The notes: generated from the letters alone by a model not told the origin. A stretch of 64,000 bases of DNA from Tetrahymena elliotti 4EA (GCA_000231825.2 JH720370.1:62661-126660); one strand, 5' to 3'. Counted from the first letter of the stretch, positions 49,201-62,361 are shown. A program made the numbers and translations.

Positions 49201-49859
49201 ATTTGGAAGTTTAGCAACCTTGTCCTGTATATGTTTGTGAATTTTTTATAGTAATTACTTGCTTATATTTTTATCTTTGTCAAAAGCGCAAGGTTTTTTA
49301 GAAATAAATCTCTCTTTGTAAATAAAATGGTAGAATTTTAATTTTTATGATTAGTTCCAATGAATGTGTTATTCTCAAACCCAAATATTTGAAAAACTTT
49401 TTAACTCTAACTGGATGAGGCTTTCTCGAAATGTTCAAATTTACTCTCTTAATCATTCTTAAATATTTAGCTATTTCTACACTTTATATCTGGAAGAAAG
49501 TTGTTAGTTTACAGAATATTTTAGACTTATAATGAATTCATATTCAACTTTTTAAAATCTGGTTTTGACTAGTGAAAATCCTCACAGCTTTTTTAATAAG
49601 AACTGATAGTAAATGTATTATTTTTATCATTTTGCATTTGCTCATAAGTGTTCATAAAATCACATTTCTCTGCATTCCAATTACAAGTAATGTCTTTCTT
49701 ATTTTGATTCCTCTATGCACTCTGTGTTTCACTCCAAAATGAATCGTCATTCAGCTAATTCATATTTCTTATTTTATCTCCATTGCTTGAGAAAAAATTA
49801 CTTATAAATATACTTTGTTCGGCATGCTAACCTTTAGAACAAATATCTTATGTGTCCAT
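46239..49859 (-). CDS. cation channel with cNBD, tandem copy 2, 1062 aa
   Basis: Exons 48289-49859, 47942-48234, 46923-47662 and 46239-46823. Every exon has the same length as in copy 1 (1571, 293, 740 and 585 nt), so no indel has entered the coding sequence although introns differ. Start MDTQDICSKGQHAEQ. It has the same six-segment membrane domain, pore loop without GYG, C-linker and CxxC..H..C motif. Its cNBD reads KKGDTFGEVSFFTGIDANYA, keeping the Glu that contacts the ribose of cAMP/cGMP in canonical cNBDs, where copy 1 has Gln. Both copies look functional. Genes on this strand are followed upstream by repeated spacer DNA. Confidence 0.87.
48672..49264 (-). repeat. 593-bp tract identical to 43522-44114
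   Basis: Partner of the identical tract in channel copy 1; offset 5150 bp, same orientation. Confidence 0.85.
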
Positions 49860-51199
49860 TTATTTGTAAGCAAATATCAAAGTAAAAATTAATTTTTAAT
49901 TATTAATATTTTTCTAATAAAAATAAGATTTATACTAAAAAGCATGAATCTCTAAGCTTTTTTATATTTAATTTCTCACGAAAAGTGAATTATTAAGTGG
50001 ATTCAAAAAGGGATAGAATTCAATTTATTTTCACCTAAACTTAATTACATAAACAATATTATTTAGTATTCTAATTAATTTAAAAATTAATCAAAGTAAA
50101 CATATTAAATATGTTTTTAATTTTAAGTTATTGTTTATCTTCTATTTAGCTTTGTTTTGTTAAGTTTCCTTATAATTTAAGATAAGAAAGCTAAATTTGT
50201 ATAAAAGAAGGAAAAGTTATAATTTTTTGGGCAAGTAAAAATAAATTTACAACAAATTAAATTGTAAATAAGTTTTTGTGCTCAAATATATTATAAAAAC
50301 TAATCTTTAATGTCATGTTTTTGGTTTTATTTTGTTAATTTTTTTAGTATTTTAGCATAAGAGAATAAAGGATCTAGAGTTTCGCTAAGAGAAGTAAAAG
50401 TGATGGTCTTTCTTAGAAGTAAATGTAAATTTGCATACTAAGTAAAAAAATATGTTTTTCTATTCAAGTTTATTTAAAAAATAAACCAAAAATATCTTTC
50501 TAATGTATTTATTTTGCTGTATTTTCAAATATTTGGGAATATTATCATATGGCTTCCATTACAGTATTAAAATAGATAATCTTTTTAAAAATTTAAGACA
50601 AATTTGCATCTAAAATAAATTATCAATATATTTTTGTTTATAGCCTAATTTAAAAATTAATCAAAGTAATCTTATTAGATTTTTTTTGTGTATTTTAGGA
50701 AAAGGTTCTTGGAGTTTCCATCAGAGTTATAAATTGGCAACCTTTTTGAAAATCAAAAAAAAGTTTAAACAAAGATTATTAATATAATTTTATTTTCTTC
50801 TTAAATTACAAATTTATCAAAGTGAAAATTGTTCATTTATTTTTTAATAGCTTTTGCTAAAATTTTAACATTTTGTAAAAGAACCTTCAATTTTCTTGGA
50901 GCTTATGGTATATGAAATGATTAATCTTTATGAAAATCAAAGAAAAAGAGAAGATATTTTACAAATAATACAAAAATTTATATAATAAATAATCTATGTT
51001 GAATCTTATACATACTTATATTTTTAAGCGCTTTGATTATTTTGGTTGGGTTTTGAGTATTTGCTAAGAACTTATGAGCCTGTTTAGAGGAAGTAGAATA
51101 AATAATCTTTTAGAGAATCAAATATAAATTAGCTTTCACTTAAAGTAAATTAAGCAAATAGTAAGTACAACTTTTTATTCAATTTGATTAAACAACTAA
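49860..51199. repeat. spacer made of diverged units of about 300 bp
   Basis: At least four loose copies of a block containing TTTTTAGTATTT.GG/GC, then AAGGATCT..GAGTTTC..AAG and a following AATCTTTT..GA.AATCAAA, near 50340-50420, 50690-50770, 51055-51130 and 51285-51360. They are preceded by TAATCAAAGT.AA..TATTAAAT lead-ins. The unit also lies upstream of channel copy 1 (45245-45325). The last copy overlaps the predicted 3' coding end of the next channel gene. Confidence 0.5.
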
Positions 51200-54100
51200 T
51201 CAATGTGAAAATGTTAAATGTGTTTATACTTTCAGGCTCTTTGCTTATCTTTTAAGGGTTTTTGCTTTTTTTTGCTGATTTTTTTAGTATTTCGGGATAA
51301 GGATCTTCGAGTTTCCCTAAGGAAAGTAATACAAGTAATCTTTTAGAGATTCAAATAGAAAAGGATTTTGTTTATCAATTTGAGAGAAATCTTGGGTATT
51401 TTATGCAGAATTATAACCCCTTTGATTTTAATTTATTTAGGTTTGTAATGAACAATTTTATTATTAGGTTATTAAATCTAAAATTTCTCTTAGGAGTGTA
51501 TTAAATTTTTAAATGGGTTACTATTAATTTTATGAATCAGTCAGAGTATTACTCATATGATCTAAGTATTTAATACTGTTTTTAGAGGTGTTTTTAGCTA
51601 GATGCGTCTTTTTTTTTATGAACTTTTGAGATATTTCTATATCTTCATCTTCGTTTAATTCACTCTTAAAAGCATAAATATCACTATTATCTTTCCTTGT
51701 TTTCTAATTTGGAAAGTCTTTTTCAATGCTAGGATTTCTTTAAAATTTCTCCTTTAAAGATTTTCTGCTGGTCATAGTTTCAAATTATTATTTTTCGAGT
51801 AATTAAAAGTCATTTTTTGAAAAACATTTTGTCTCAACTTAAAATAATTCCTATTAAAAAAATTTGAGTTGGATCTAAAAAAGTAGTAAAAAATAATTGA
51901 GTTACTTCTTCATTAAAATCTGAACAAAGTTTTTGGTGTATTTTGCTCTCATTTTTTTAAATAGTGTTATTAATATTTAGAATACTTTTTAGTATTTAAC
52001 TAGTATCATTTACTAAGTTAATCTATTCATCATAACTTTATTTGCTTATGATATGGGAATGAGCTTAATCATCTAACTCTTCAGTTTTAGTATTTTATGT
52101 TTCACCTTAAGAAGCCATATTATTTTAAAAAGAGTCTTCTTCAATTACGTTATCACTCTCTGCTATTTAATTTACAAAATCTTTTGCAACACTCTTTATG
52201 CTTTTTTAAACACTTAAAGAATTTCCTCTGACCTAAATCTTTCTTTCAAAATCCGCTCTCTCTTGTATTTATTTATCTAAATGATGTATTTGTTGATAAA
52301 TAGTTTATTTATTCATTCTTATGCTTGGGCAAAATATTGTAAAGTGAGAAGATCGCCTGCAAATATCACATCTTAAATTTACAATTTAGTATTAATTATA
52401 CAATAAAAGTTAATCTTTTACTTCATTATATTTTTCAAATTCTATTAGAGATTTTTTAATTATGTTGATAAAACTATTCCTGCTTAATACCATAATCTTA
52501 GTAAAATCTGCTGATTTTAAATACATATTATTTTAAATTCCTGTAAAAAAGCTATATTAACCTACTATTTCTCCCTTCTTAAATTAACTTTTTACATGTT
52601 AATTTCTATTTGATTAACTTCCACAAAAATGACTTTCAACTATTATATTTAAAACATTAATTCTTTTAATAACTATTCTTAAATTTTTTAATATTTTCGT
52701 CAGAATAAAAAAAATAAATATTGTTTTATTTTTAAAAATAGAGATTTTTCTCAAATCTTTTTAATTCTTTGCTATTATTTTTATTTATTGAAACCCACCC
52801 CTCTCAAAAATAAAAAAAGATTGAGAATTATTATTTATTTATTTAAATAAAGTAAGTTATTTTTACTTTTTCCTTCTACAACATAAATAAGAAAGAAGTC
52901 ATTCAAATCTTTTTCAAATTTAATGATCTAATTTGGAAAGAAGTACTATTCTTTTAAAGTTAATGATGCTTATTCTATAGTATCTGGGCTAAATACACTC
53001 TATAAAAACTAAATTTTATTTAGTATTTTTTTATTGTACTCGATTATGAGTGATTCTTTTAAATCTGCAGAAATTTTTTCAAGGATTTCCATATTTTGAA
53101 TTTCTTCTTGCTTAAAATTCTTTTTGTAATAGTGTTCCAGATTTAGATTAACTTTAGCTTTTAAATTGCTTTTGATATTAAATAAATGTTATTTAAATTC
53201 TAAAATAATATCTTATTTTACTTTGAAATATGTCTTTTTCTCATGTAATCGTTGATTATGCTTACATCTTTTCTCTTATCTTCTTCTCCTTACTCCATTC
53301 CAGAGAGAATAATAGCAATGACATTTAAAATATATGCAAAAGCTATATTTGTGAAAAGCATAGTAAAGGTAGTAAAAAATGTTTATAAAACAGTATGGCT
53401 TTCATTAGATCCAGTTGCCATTAGAGTTAATGACCAATACATAGCTGCTAAATATAATTTCCACCATGTTCCATCTGATCCTATACTCTCATCATACCAA
53501 GTTACTTGTTCTTGCAAATATTTTAACTCTACTTATCCTAATAAATACCAGAGTAAAGATATAAAATGAGCTAAAAAAAAGAGTTTGATGATAAGATTAA
53601 CTAGCTAAACCAAATAATACTTTTTTACTTTCATGCATAGTTGCATTTAAATTTCCAAAATATCTTAAACTAGATTTTTAATTTTAAGGAATTTTAGGAT
53701 TTAATAGATTACTCCCATTTCTGTTTTAAGAGATACAAATATTATTAAGAGAGGAATAAAATCATAAAAGGCCTTATTCTTCAAGTAAAAAAGAGTTATC
53801 TCTTTTCTATTTTGTAGTTAGACAGAGAATAGATAAACTTTTTGGTTTAAATTTAACACTACTTCAATTATCCAAAGAGTAAAAATAATGTAATCACTTA
53901 ATTAAATAAGTGGTCCTTGTATTTAGAAGACTATAAATAAAGAAAGTAAATAAAGATAGATCAAATTAAGAAATGAAAGAAACATCTTTATACCAAAGCC
54001 TAATCTTGTTTATGGATCAATTAAAGGTAAATCTATCAGTTTTTACAGCCTTTAAATTTAATAGCAAAACAAAAAATATAAATTTGAATCCATTTATTGA

Positions 54101-54681
54101 AGATTATCACTGAGATCGTTGATGTGATACCTTATAACACTATTCAAATTTTAATTTCTTTTGATGCTAGTAAAATTCTTTAAAAAATAAGCTAATTTAA
54201 TTCTCATATTTCCAAATTTACCAATTGCATTTTTAAATGACTAAATTTGGCAATCATTAATTAATGCTTGACTTTAAATATTTGCATTTAAAGCATAACC
54301 TTCATTTTCTGCTATTTATAGCTGATTCTTGTTTTAAAATGAACTTTCATTCTAATCATGTAAGTAGGTAGAATTATTAAAACTATGTTTTTATTTTCTT
54401 AATTCATTTACATTTGATAAATTGTTAATACACTACTCCATATTATTTTGTTTATCAAAGGGTAATGACCTCTCCTAAATTTGTTAATTTTAATTATTTT
54501 CATCTAATATGCTTTTTGAAAGTGTGTTGGTTTTTTAGCTTTTAGTTTAATCTATGTTAAGATTGTTAGAGATATCTGGATCACTCCAAATTGATTCATC
54601 TTCACAAATGTTTCTATCTTGAATTTTCTTTGCACTGCTAGATTACCAGTAATTAATGAAATTTCTTTAATTAGCATGCAT
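51200..54681 (-). CDS. cation channel with cNBD, third paralogue, 1056 aa
   Basis: Exons 53222-54681, 52867-53168, 52639 to 51906 and 51874 to 51200 (3171 nt). Start MHANQRNFINYWQSSSAKKI. There is an N/S/Q-rich tail with RYHINDLSDNLQQ just before S1, six membrane segments, and pore loop YWSLTLMATGSNESHTVLQT. The C-linker begins HISNNLKAKVNLNLEHYY. The cNBD (KKGEIVGQYSFFTG) is followed by CDICRRSSHFTIFC and an acidic tail. Intron positions match copies 1 and 2 except the last, 51875-51905, only 31 nt. The last about 110 codons run into the repeated spacer (FLFESLKDYLYYFPQG), so the true stop could lie earlier. GSN in place of GYG suggests a non-K+-selective or altered pore. Confidence 0.83.
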
Positions 54682-55600
54682 TTTTACTTCCTCAAACAAG
54701 CTTTTCAAGTTAAGATTGGTAAAAAAATTTTAATCTCTACTATTTAATTGTTTCTACTTTATCTATTAATTTAATCGATATTTAGAATTGTTTTTTATTG
54801 AATTAAGAAAGTATGCTAAACTAATTCCTTAAAATAAAAAACTTTAATTATTCCCTTTTTTTGTTAATTTCTCATTTTTTATCAAGTTAATTTATACAAA
54901 TATAAATTAACATTTTTTAACTACCAAAATAAATTATTATCTAAAAAATAATATCTTTTTCTAATAAATTTTCCAACTATAATGAGTGCAACAACCCTAA
55001 TCCAAATATGAGTTTACCAATTTTATTAATGATCAAACACAATTAACCAAGATTTATTTAAACCAAAACTAAAATATTAAATATCCATCTAATAATTTTA
55101 AATAGGTATATTTATATCTTTTGATTATAATATAACTGTAACGAATCACAAATACTTACTTCTATATCTACTATACACTCTTGATATACAACTATTGTAA
55201 AAATAATGAAAAAATTATTTCAACTTATATATTTTTTCTTTGGATATTTTCATTTTCATTCATCCACTTTAATTTCTATTTTATTGTTATTAAAAAACTA
55301 AAAAATTATTACCTCAATATAAATGATAAAATCAAATAAAAAAATAATTTAATAAATTAAAATTAATTTAGTTGTTTAAAATCTAATCCTGTTGATAAAA
55401 AAAATATAAATAAAGGTTATTTAATATATTATGGAGATTTCTTAAATACAATTTGATCAAAAGTTAATAAAATTATTATAAAGAAAATAGAGATCGAAAT
55501 ACCAATTATTTACTACATTAAAAAGGCCAAGCAAAGCAAACCAATATCAGCATTTTTTTATTATTATTATTAGATTCTATTTAATTTAAATCATAGTTTT
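54682..55600. other. intergenic
   Basis: Promoter side of the third channel; AT-rich with no recognised feature. Confidence 0.5.
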
Positions 55601-57801
55601 TCATATTTTTTGGTCTTAAGCATTTTAATTACTTTATTAATTGGCCTATTTAACTTCTATTTAATTAAATTGAGGATTATATTGCTTTTAATTAGCTTTG
55701 ATATTTGGAGAAATTCTTCTATTTTTGACTTCCTCAATCAAAAACCAATATGACTAAATATTTTTCTTTATTTAGTCTTTCTCACATTCCCTATTCTATT
55801 GCTTGAAAATGATATTTTTTTCTTTGATTATTTCAATGAATTCACAGAAAGTGAAAAAGTTTATACTTTTAGTTTTTCTAAATAATGTGTTAGGGACTAT
55901 ATTTTTATCTCGTTCTAATTTTCTTAAATAACCAACCTTAGAACCCTGGGAGAATGAAACTTAGAAAGAGTTTTAAATAGGTTGTTAAAGTTATTAAAAG
56001 AAGAATACTTAAAAAGTAAATCTAAATTATGGAGTTTTTTTAAGTGCTATATACCTTCTATTAAGGCATGCATATTAAGATTTATTGCATTATTTTTAGA
56101 GCATTGAAGCTAATTGAGCTATTTAATTCTTTGAATTTGAATTCGATTGTTTTTTATCTCTCTAATCTTCTTTAGTACTTTACCTTTTTATAAATTATAT
56201 TTTTATTTTCAAGTTTTCTAATATTTTCATGAGAGAGATGCTATTCATGTAAGGGATTCGAGATTACTACATCTAGAAATCTACTATTTGTAAATCAAGA
56301 TGGACTAAATTATTATAGTTTTACAATAGCTCAATGACAATTATTGTTTTTAAATAATCTTATGGATATTTTTTGTTTAAGAATTTGAAGCATGGAATGA
56401 AGCTTTTATTTTCTATAATTTAAGTTGTAATAGCTTTGCTGACATCAGAATCTTTAATAGAATGCAACTTAAACTTCTGTATATCTTTTAGTTTCACTAA
56501 TCCATTTTGCAATTCTAACATTTTGTCTTTTGCTTTAAAATATTTATTGCTATTTCTATCATAATGAATAGATATCGAATTCAAACTATTTTATAAGTTG
56601 TTCATTGATTCTGCAAAATACTTAAAACTTTCTTTTGTTATTGCACAATTATTTACATTCAAATTAAAATGTTTAAGTTTTTTAAGATTTTAAATAGCTT
56701 TCCTTAAACATGGTTGTCAGAAATATTTTATTGATTATTTGCAAAATTAAGTGATAAATCTTCAAGTGAAATTTGAACTAAAGCAAAATAATCAATGAAA
56801 TATGCGTTAAAGTCTTTCCCTTATTTTATCCCAGAGTCAAAATTTAAATGTAAAGTCTTCAATTTCAAAAAATTTCCATTTTAACTAAAAAATATGTTTT
56901 ATCCTTAAGAAAGAATGGCTTAGATATCTTTGATATCATAAGCTATCAAGCTATCTCTATTTTTTTACTATTCTTATCCAAAATTTAATTTTATTACTAA
57001 GAGATGGTTGAATTAATTTTATTAGAAGACATTAGTAATTTCATTTAAATATTTTAATCAAGCTTACATTCATAAAATATTAAGCTGAGCTATTGTAAAT
57101 TTTAATATGAAACAATTTAGTTTGTAAATACTTTCCAATTTTTAAAATCAATTTCTGAGTTACTAGCTTAATTTTTAGAAAAATCAAGACAAATTTTTTC
57201 AAGTTTTGTATTTTATTTTATTATTTTCCATGTCGATTAAATGAGACTTCCAAAAACTTCTTAACTAATACTCTAATTGTTAATTTATTGAGGAATAAGC
57301 TTTCTAATTCGCTTATAAAAAGGAGTCAGATAATAAAGAAATAACATCACTGTCAAAATTTTAATTATTGCTCAATTCTAAAGTCAAATCATTTATTTTT
57401 TTAAGGTTTTTAATAGATTAAAGTAAAACTTTGACTTATTCATTATTCAGGGAGTTATTTTTTAGATTCAATAGGAAGATTTGTAGGTTCGGAGATTAAG
57501 ATATTAATTTCGTTACATCATTAATAAATTCTTGATTATTTTAATCAATCCTTAAATCCTATAAACATAGATCTAACCCTTTCATAGCTGAACCTGTTGA
57601 TTAATATATTCTTTCAAAGATAGGTTTTATTTCTTCTATTAAGTGTAATTAAATCTTGAAATTTAATGCTACATATTCTATATCTGGCTATGATGGTAAG
57701 AATTTATTTAGAATACAAGTCACATTTTTTTCAATTTTAAGCCATTTAAAATCAATACCTAATTGCAATAGTTGATTTATTTCCATAGAGTCATCAGCCA
57801 T
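55601..57801 (-). pseudogene. LRR-like gene with homopolymer frameshifts
   Basis: Starts MADDSMEINQLLQLGIDFKW and continues as an LRR-rich protein (SPNLQIFLLNLKNNSLNNEQ; LKTLHLNFDSG; YNNLVHLDLQIVDFQ; LKKLHNLDLL), ending near TGA 55601-55603. Coding runs on in shifted frames at four places, each at a short A/T homopolymer: about 57204-57207, 56960-56966, 56678-56683 and 55740-55744. A one-base change at each restores LRR-like sequence. A fifth junction near 56190 is unresolved (a 22-nt putative intron or another shift). Either an early pseudogene or an intact gene with sequencing errors. Unlike arrays A-C it lacks the 90-bp exon design. Confidence 0.65.
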
Positions 57802-58200
57802 TTATTTTATTCTTAATAAATAAAAATTTTTATTTACTCCATTTCCTTTTGAAATTTCCTTACTCTATAGTCTTCTCAATTAAGAGGAATTTAATTATTA
57901 TTTGTAAATTTTATTCGTTTTCATCAAAAAAATCTAAAAAATTTTTGAATTAATCATTTGGAAACTATTTAAACGTATGGATTGCATTGCATAATATTTT
58001 TTATCAGTAGTGAAAGAAGATTCTCTAATCTATTTTGCTATCAAAGTAATTCTAAAATTAATAAAATAAACTAAGATTCTTTAAAAAAATTATTGAATTC
58101 TTAAAGTGTCTTTGTTATTTCTAATTAGAACTAATAATAGCATCAGAATTTAATTATTAAAATTATTCATCATAAATATCTATATAGGTTAAAAGCAATT
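57802..58200. other. divergent promoter region
   Basis: Separates the leftward LRR-like gene from the rightward TPR genes. AT-rich; nothing recognised. Confidence 0.5.
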
Positions 58201-59718
58201 ATGTAAATAGGTATAGACAAAGATAAAAGCTTAATATAGGAGGTAAAAAACCTTTATTACAACTCTAAATTAGATGAGTGTATAGATTTAGTTAACTAAA
58301 AAGCCATCATTTCAAATGTGTAAGAATATCTAATCATTCATTTGTATAAATCTATTTGTTATTTTGAGCATGGACAATATTCAAATGGATTTGAAAGTTT
58401 TGAAAAACTTGTTACTATGTTAAAAGAAGTAAACAAGGCGAATTAGTATGATGAATTAGAAGTCATAATTATGAGCTTCTACTAATGGTAAATATTCTTT
58501 TATAATCCAGATTAAGCTGTGAAGAAAAATACAGAATTTAAACTAATCATAGATCACTATCAAGAAATTTATTCAAATTAATAAATTTATAATGAAGGAG
58601 TATACTTTTTTGGATTAGGTACTTTTGAAATGATACAATCACATCATTTAGAAGTATTAGATTTATCAACAGGATTATTAATTAAAGCTAAAAATTAGTT
58701 AAAAGAGTATGAATGGGATCTAATACCTTTGATTAGTTGGACTTATTATCTAGGAGAAAAGAATAAGGAATCTTTAGAATGCATAAACGAATTATATGTG
58801 ATAAATCCTAATTTCCCTTAAATTTTAAATTACATGGCAATATATTACAATAGGCTAAACAGATTGGAAGAAGCAGAAAAACATTATTTAACAATTATTG
58901 AATAATCACCAAAAAATACCATTTTTTTGAATAATATTGCTTAGTTTTATTATTGCTAGGAACAAAAAGAAAAGGCTTTACATTATGTTAAAAGGTCATA
59001 TGAAATAGATAAAGAGAACTCATACTCAAGCACATTATATGCATAAATACTTACTGACACTGATTAATTCACTTAGGCCAAGGAAATACTAACTTTTGGA
59101 ATAAAGTTTAATCCTTATTATGCAGATTTATATTCACAACTAGCTAAAGTAGAACAAAAATTATTAAATTAAGAAGAATGCTTAAAAAATTTGGAGCATT
59201 GTATTAAAATAAATCCTTAAGAAAGCTTTTATTACTTACAATACGGTATTGGCCAATCTAATTGTGGTTTAAATGAATAAGCTTTAGTCACTCTTAAATA
59301 ATGTCTGTAACTTAAGTAATCAATTAAGCATAGACACTATACATACTCTTGGCTTGGTTTTACTTACTTGAGTATGTTTGAATTAAAAGATTCTTTATAA
59401 TGCTTTTTAAAATGTTTAGATTTAAATTTACTAAGTCAAACACAACAGACAGAGCTTTAAACTGCCAGCTACTTGTTGGGTATAAATGAAATAAGCAAAG
59501 AGTATAAAATCTAACAAATAAATGAATAGTAAAATTATTTTTTCGAAAAGCTGAGTGCTTTAATTGATATGATGTACCCAGATTATATTCAGGTTCTATT
59601 GAAACTAAAACTAACAGAACATACTTAGATTCTAAGTATTATTTGCTACAAATAAAAACTATAAAATTATCTAAGCTTTTAAAATAATATATAACACTGG
59701 GATTTATTTATAGATTGA
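58201..59718 (+). CDS. TPR protein, paralogue 1, 505 aa
   Basis: One 506-codon frame, intronless. The N-terminus MQIGIDKDKSLIQEVKNLYY is followed by helix pairs throughout. Typical TPR stretches: YMAIYYNRLNRLEEAEKHYL then TIIEQSPKNTIFLNNIAQFY, and LGFTYLSMFELKDSLQCFLK with CLDLNL. It ends YLSFQNNIQHWDLFID. Same length to the residue as paralogue 2 (60304) and similar over most of it. No membrane segment or signal peptide. Likely a cytosolic scaffold in a tandemly expanding, ciliate-specific family. Confidence 0.88.
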
Positions 59719-60303
59719 TCAATTATTTTTAATGTGTTTTTAATTAATGTAATAATTCTTAAAATTTCATAAATAAATATCTTAATTCTATTTTGAAGAC
59801 ATTATTTATCTAAAATTATTGATTGATTATCAGTTAAGTTGGATTTTTCGAAATTAGTTTATTTAATAATTTTTTATTTTTTACTTTTTAGAGTATATCA
59901 AAAATATTTATTCTTATTTTTAAATTCTTGATTTTTATTTTATTGATAATATTATGATTGATTAGATATTTTGAGATAAATAAGAGGTTACTATTTTTTT
60001 TAGAAAAATTGTAGATTTCTAAATAAAATTTAAATTAAAATAAAAAAATATTTTCATCAACAAATTCTAATTTATTTTTATTTCTATCTTTTTTTTGCAA
60101 AACAAAACAAACAAAACAGAGTTTCTGATGAGTGTAATACCATTTTTATCAATATAAATGTATACAATAATTAAAAATGTTTGTAAATAAATAATTGAAT
60201 TTTTTGAAGTGTCTATAAATTCTAACAAATACACAAATAATCTTAATTTATTGGGTAAAAATTTATTGGATACAAAAAATTAAGTTGTGTGTTGAAACAT
60301 ATC
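59719..60303. other. spacer between TPR paralogues
   Basis: AT-rich. A short AACAAAACAAACAAAACA simple repeat lies near 60102. No coding signal. Confidence 0.55.
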
Positions 60304-61821
60304 ATGTTATAGAATTTCGTTAAAGATAAAGACTTAATACAGGAGGTAAAAAACCTATATTATAGCTCTAAGTTAGATGAGTGTATCAGTTTAGTTAGCT
60401 AAAAAGCCAACATTCCAAATGCGTAAGAATATCTAATCATTCATTTGTATAAATCTTTGAGCTATTTTGAGAAAGGATTACATAAAAATGCATTTCAAAG
60501 TTTTGAAATGCTTATTTCAGTTTTAAATGAAGTGAATAAATGCAATTAGCTTGCTAAATAAGAAATTATAATTAGAAGCTTCTACTAATGGCTAATATTT
60601 AATGACAATGAAGACGAAGCAGTGATGAAAAATACAGAATTTAAACTAATCTTAGATCAATATCAAGAAGCGTTTTCAAATTAATAAATTTATAACTAAG
60701 GAGTATACTTTTTTGGATTAGGAATATATGAAATAATTGAGTTATATAATTAAGATGAAGTAGATATAGCAATTAACTTACTAATTAAAGCCAAAAATTA
60801 GTTAAAAGAGTATGAATGGGATCTAATAGCTATGATTAGCTGGGCTTATTATACAGTAAGGAAGTATAATGAATCTTTAGAGTGTATAAATGAATTATTT
60901 GCTATAAATCCGAATTTTCCTTCAATTTTAAGTTATATTGCAACATATTTTTATAGTCTAAACAGATTAGAGGAAGCAGAAATATATTATTTAAAAGCAT
61001 TAGAATATTAACCAAAAAATATAATATTTTTAAATAATTTAGCTTCATTTTATTTTTAAAATAAATAAAATGAAAAAGCTTTATAGTATGCATAAACTTC
61101 TTTTGACATAGATAAAGAAAATTCAGATATATCCATAGTATATGGAGAAATACTTACTGAATTAAATTAATTATAAAAGGCAAAAGATATATTAGTTAAT
61201 AGTATTTTGTTTAATCCAAATTATGCTGATCTACATTAGCAGCTAGCTGAAGTGGAAAAAAAATTAAATAATGAAGAAGAGTATTTAAAAAATTTACAGT
61301 AATGTATCAAAATTAATCCTAAATAAAGCACTTATTATTTTAATTTAGGTTATGCTTAATTCTATTGTGGTTTAAACACTGAAGCCTTGGAAACTTTTAG
61401 CCAAAGTATCAAACTTAAGTAATCTCTTTAGAGTAGTTTCCTAATATATTTTTGGCTTGGCCAGACTTACTTGAAATTGTTTCAATTTAGTAATGCTTTG
61501 GAAAATTTTTTTTCAAGCTTAGATTTAAATTTACCAAGCAATAAACAACTGAAATACATTTTATTTATTAGAAAATTATTGACTTCATAAAAATTGAGTG
61601 AAAGCATTAAAATTGAGAAAATAAACTAAATGGGGATTTATTCTCTCTAAAAGCTGAGTGTTTTAATCAACACGATGAAAGAAAATAGCATTAAAGAATT
61701 TTTAAAATATAAATTAGCTGAGCATACTTAGCTTTTGAGCACATTGTGCTATAAATTACATTTAGAAGAATAACTAAGCTTTTAAGGTTAAATATAGCAT
61801 TGGGATTTGTCTATTGATTGA
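60304..61821 (+). CDS. TPR protein, paralogue 2, 505 aa
   Basis: 506-codon intronless frame starting MLQNFVKDKDLIQEVKNLYY and ending FQGQIQHWDLSID. TPR units align one for one with those of 58201-59718 (FYSLNRLEEAEIYYLKALEY, QPKNIIFLNNLASFY). Identical overall length with many substitutions implies an older duplication under purifying constraint on length. The 5' UTR segments (GTTAAAGATAAAGA..) are also shared, so the unit copied includes upstream DNA. Confidence 0.88.
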
Positions 61822-62218
61822 TTAATTAATTTTTTATTTTAATTTTAATAAATTTACATTATAAATTTTTATAAATGAGCTCATATTTTATTTTAATCTT
61901 TTTTTAACCAGTTTATGCATTTGTAATAGTTATATTAAAAATTATGAACTCTAAAATAATTTAATTAATTATCAATAAATGCTAGATAGTGCAAATAATT
62001 TTAAAACTTTGAAAAATAAAATTTTCATTAACTTTTTTTAGTTTTATTTTTATTTTATAAGTTCTTCTTTTTGGTTTATATTTTAGTTGAATTCTTCTAT
62101 TATGTATCTCTTTATTCGAACTTTTAGTCGAAGTTTCAATCTTTTATAAGAAATCCTTGAATTTTTTTTCTATTTCTTGTTTTTGATCTTTGTTTTAATA
62201 AAATTATCTTTCAAAAAT
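61822..62218. other. intergenic
   Basis: AT-rich; no signal. Confidence 0.5.
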
Positions 62219-62361
62219 AGAGTACTTTAATAGATATGATGTGCCAAATTTATTAAGGTATTATTGAAACTTAAACTGACAGAACATACTTAGCTTCTAA
62301 GTATTGTTTGCTACAAATAAAAACTATAAAATTATCTCAGCTTTTAAAATAAGAAAGAACA
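62219..62361 (+). pseudogene. 3' fragment of a TPR paralogue
   Basis: About 140 bp matching the last 45 codons of the gene at 58201 (GATATGATGTGCC.., ACAGAACATACTTAG, CTACAAATAAAAACTATAAA, TTATCT.AGCTTTTAAAATAA). Small indels shift the frame, and the HWD ending is gone. Confidence 0.8.

Noticed and set aside
53252..53569. 105-codon plus-strand frame
   Set aside because: Antisense to the pore and S6 exon of the third channel gene, whose family signature is unambiguous.
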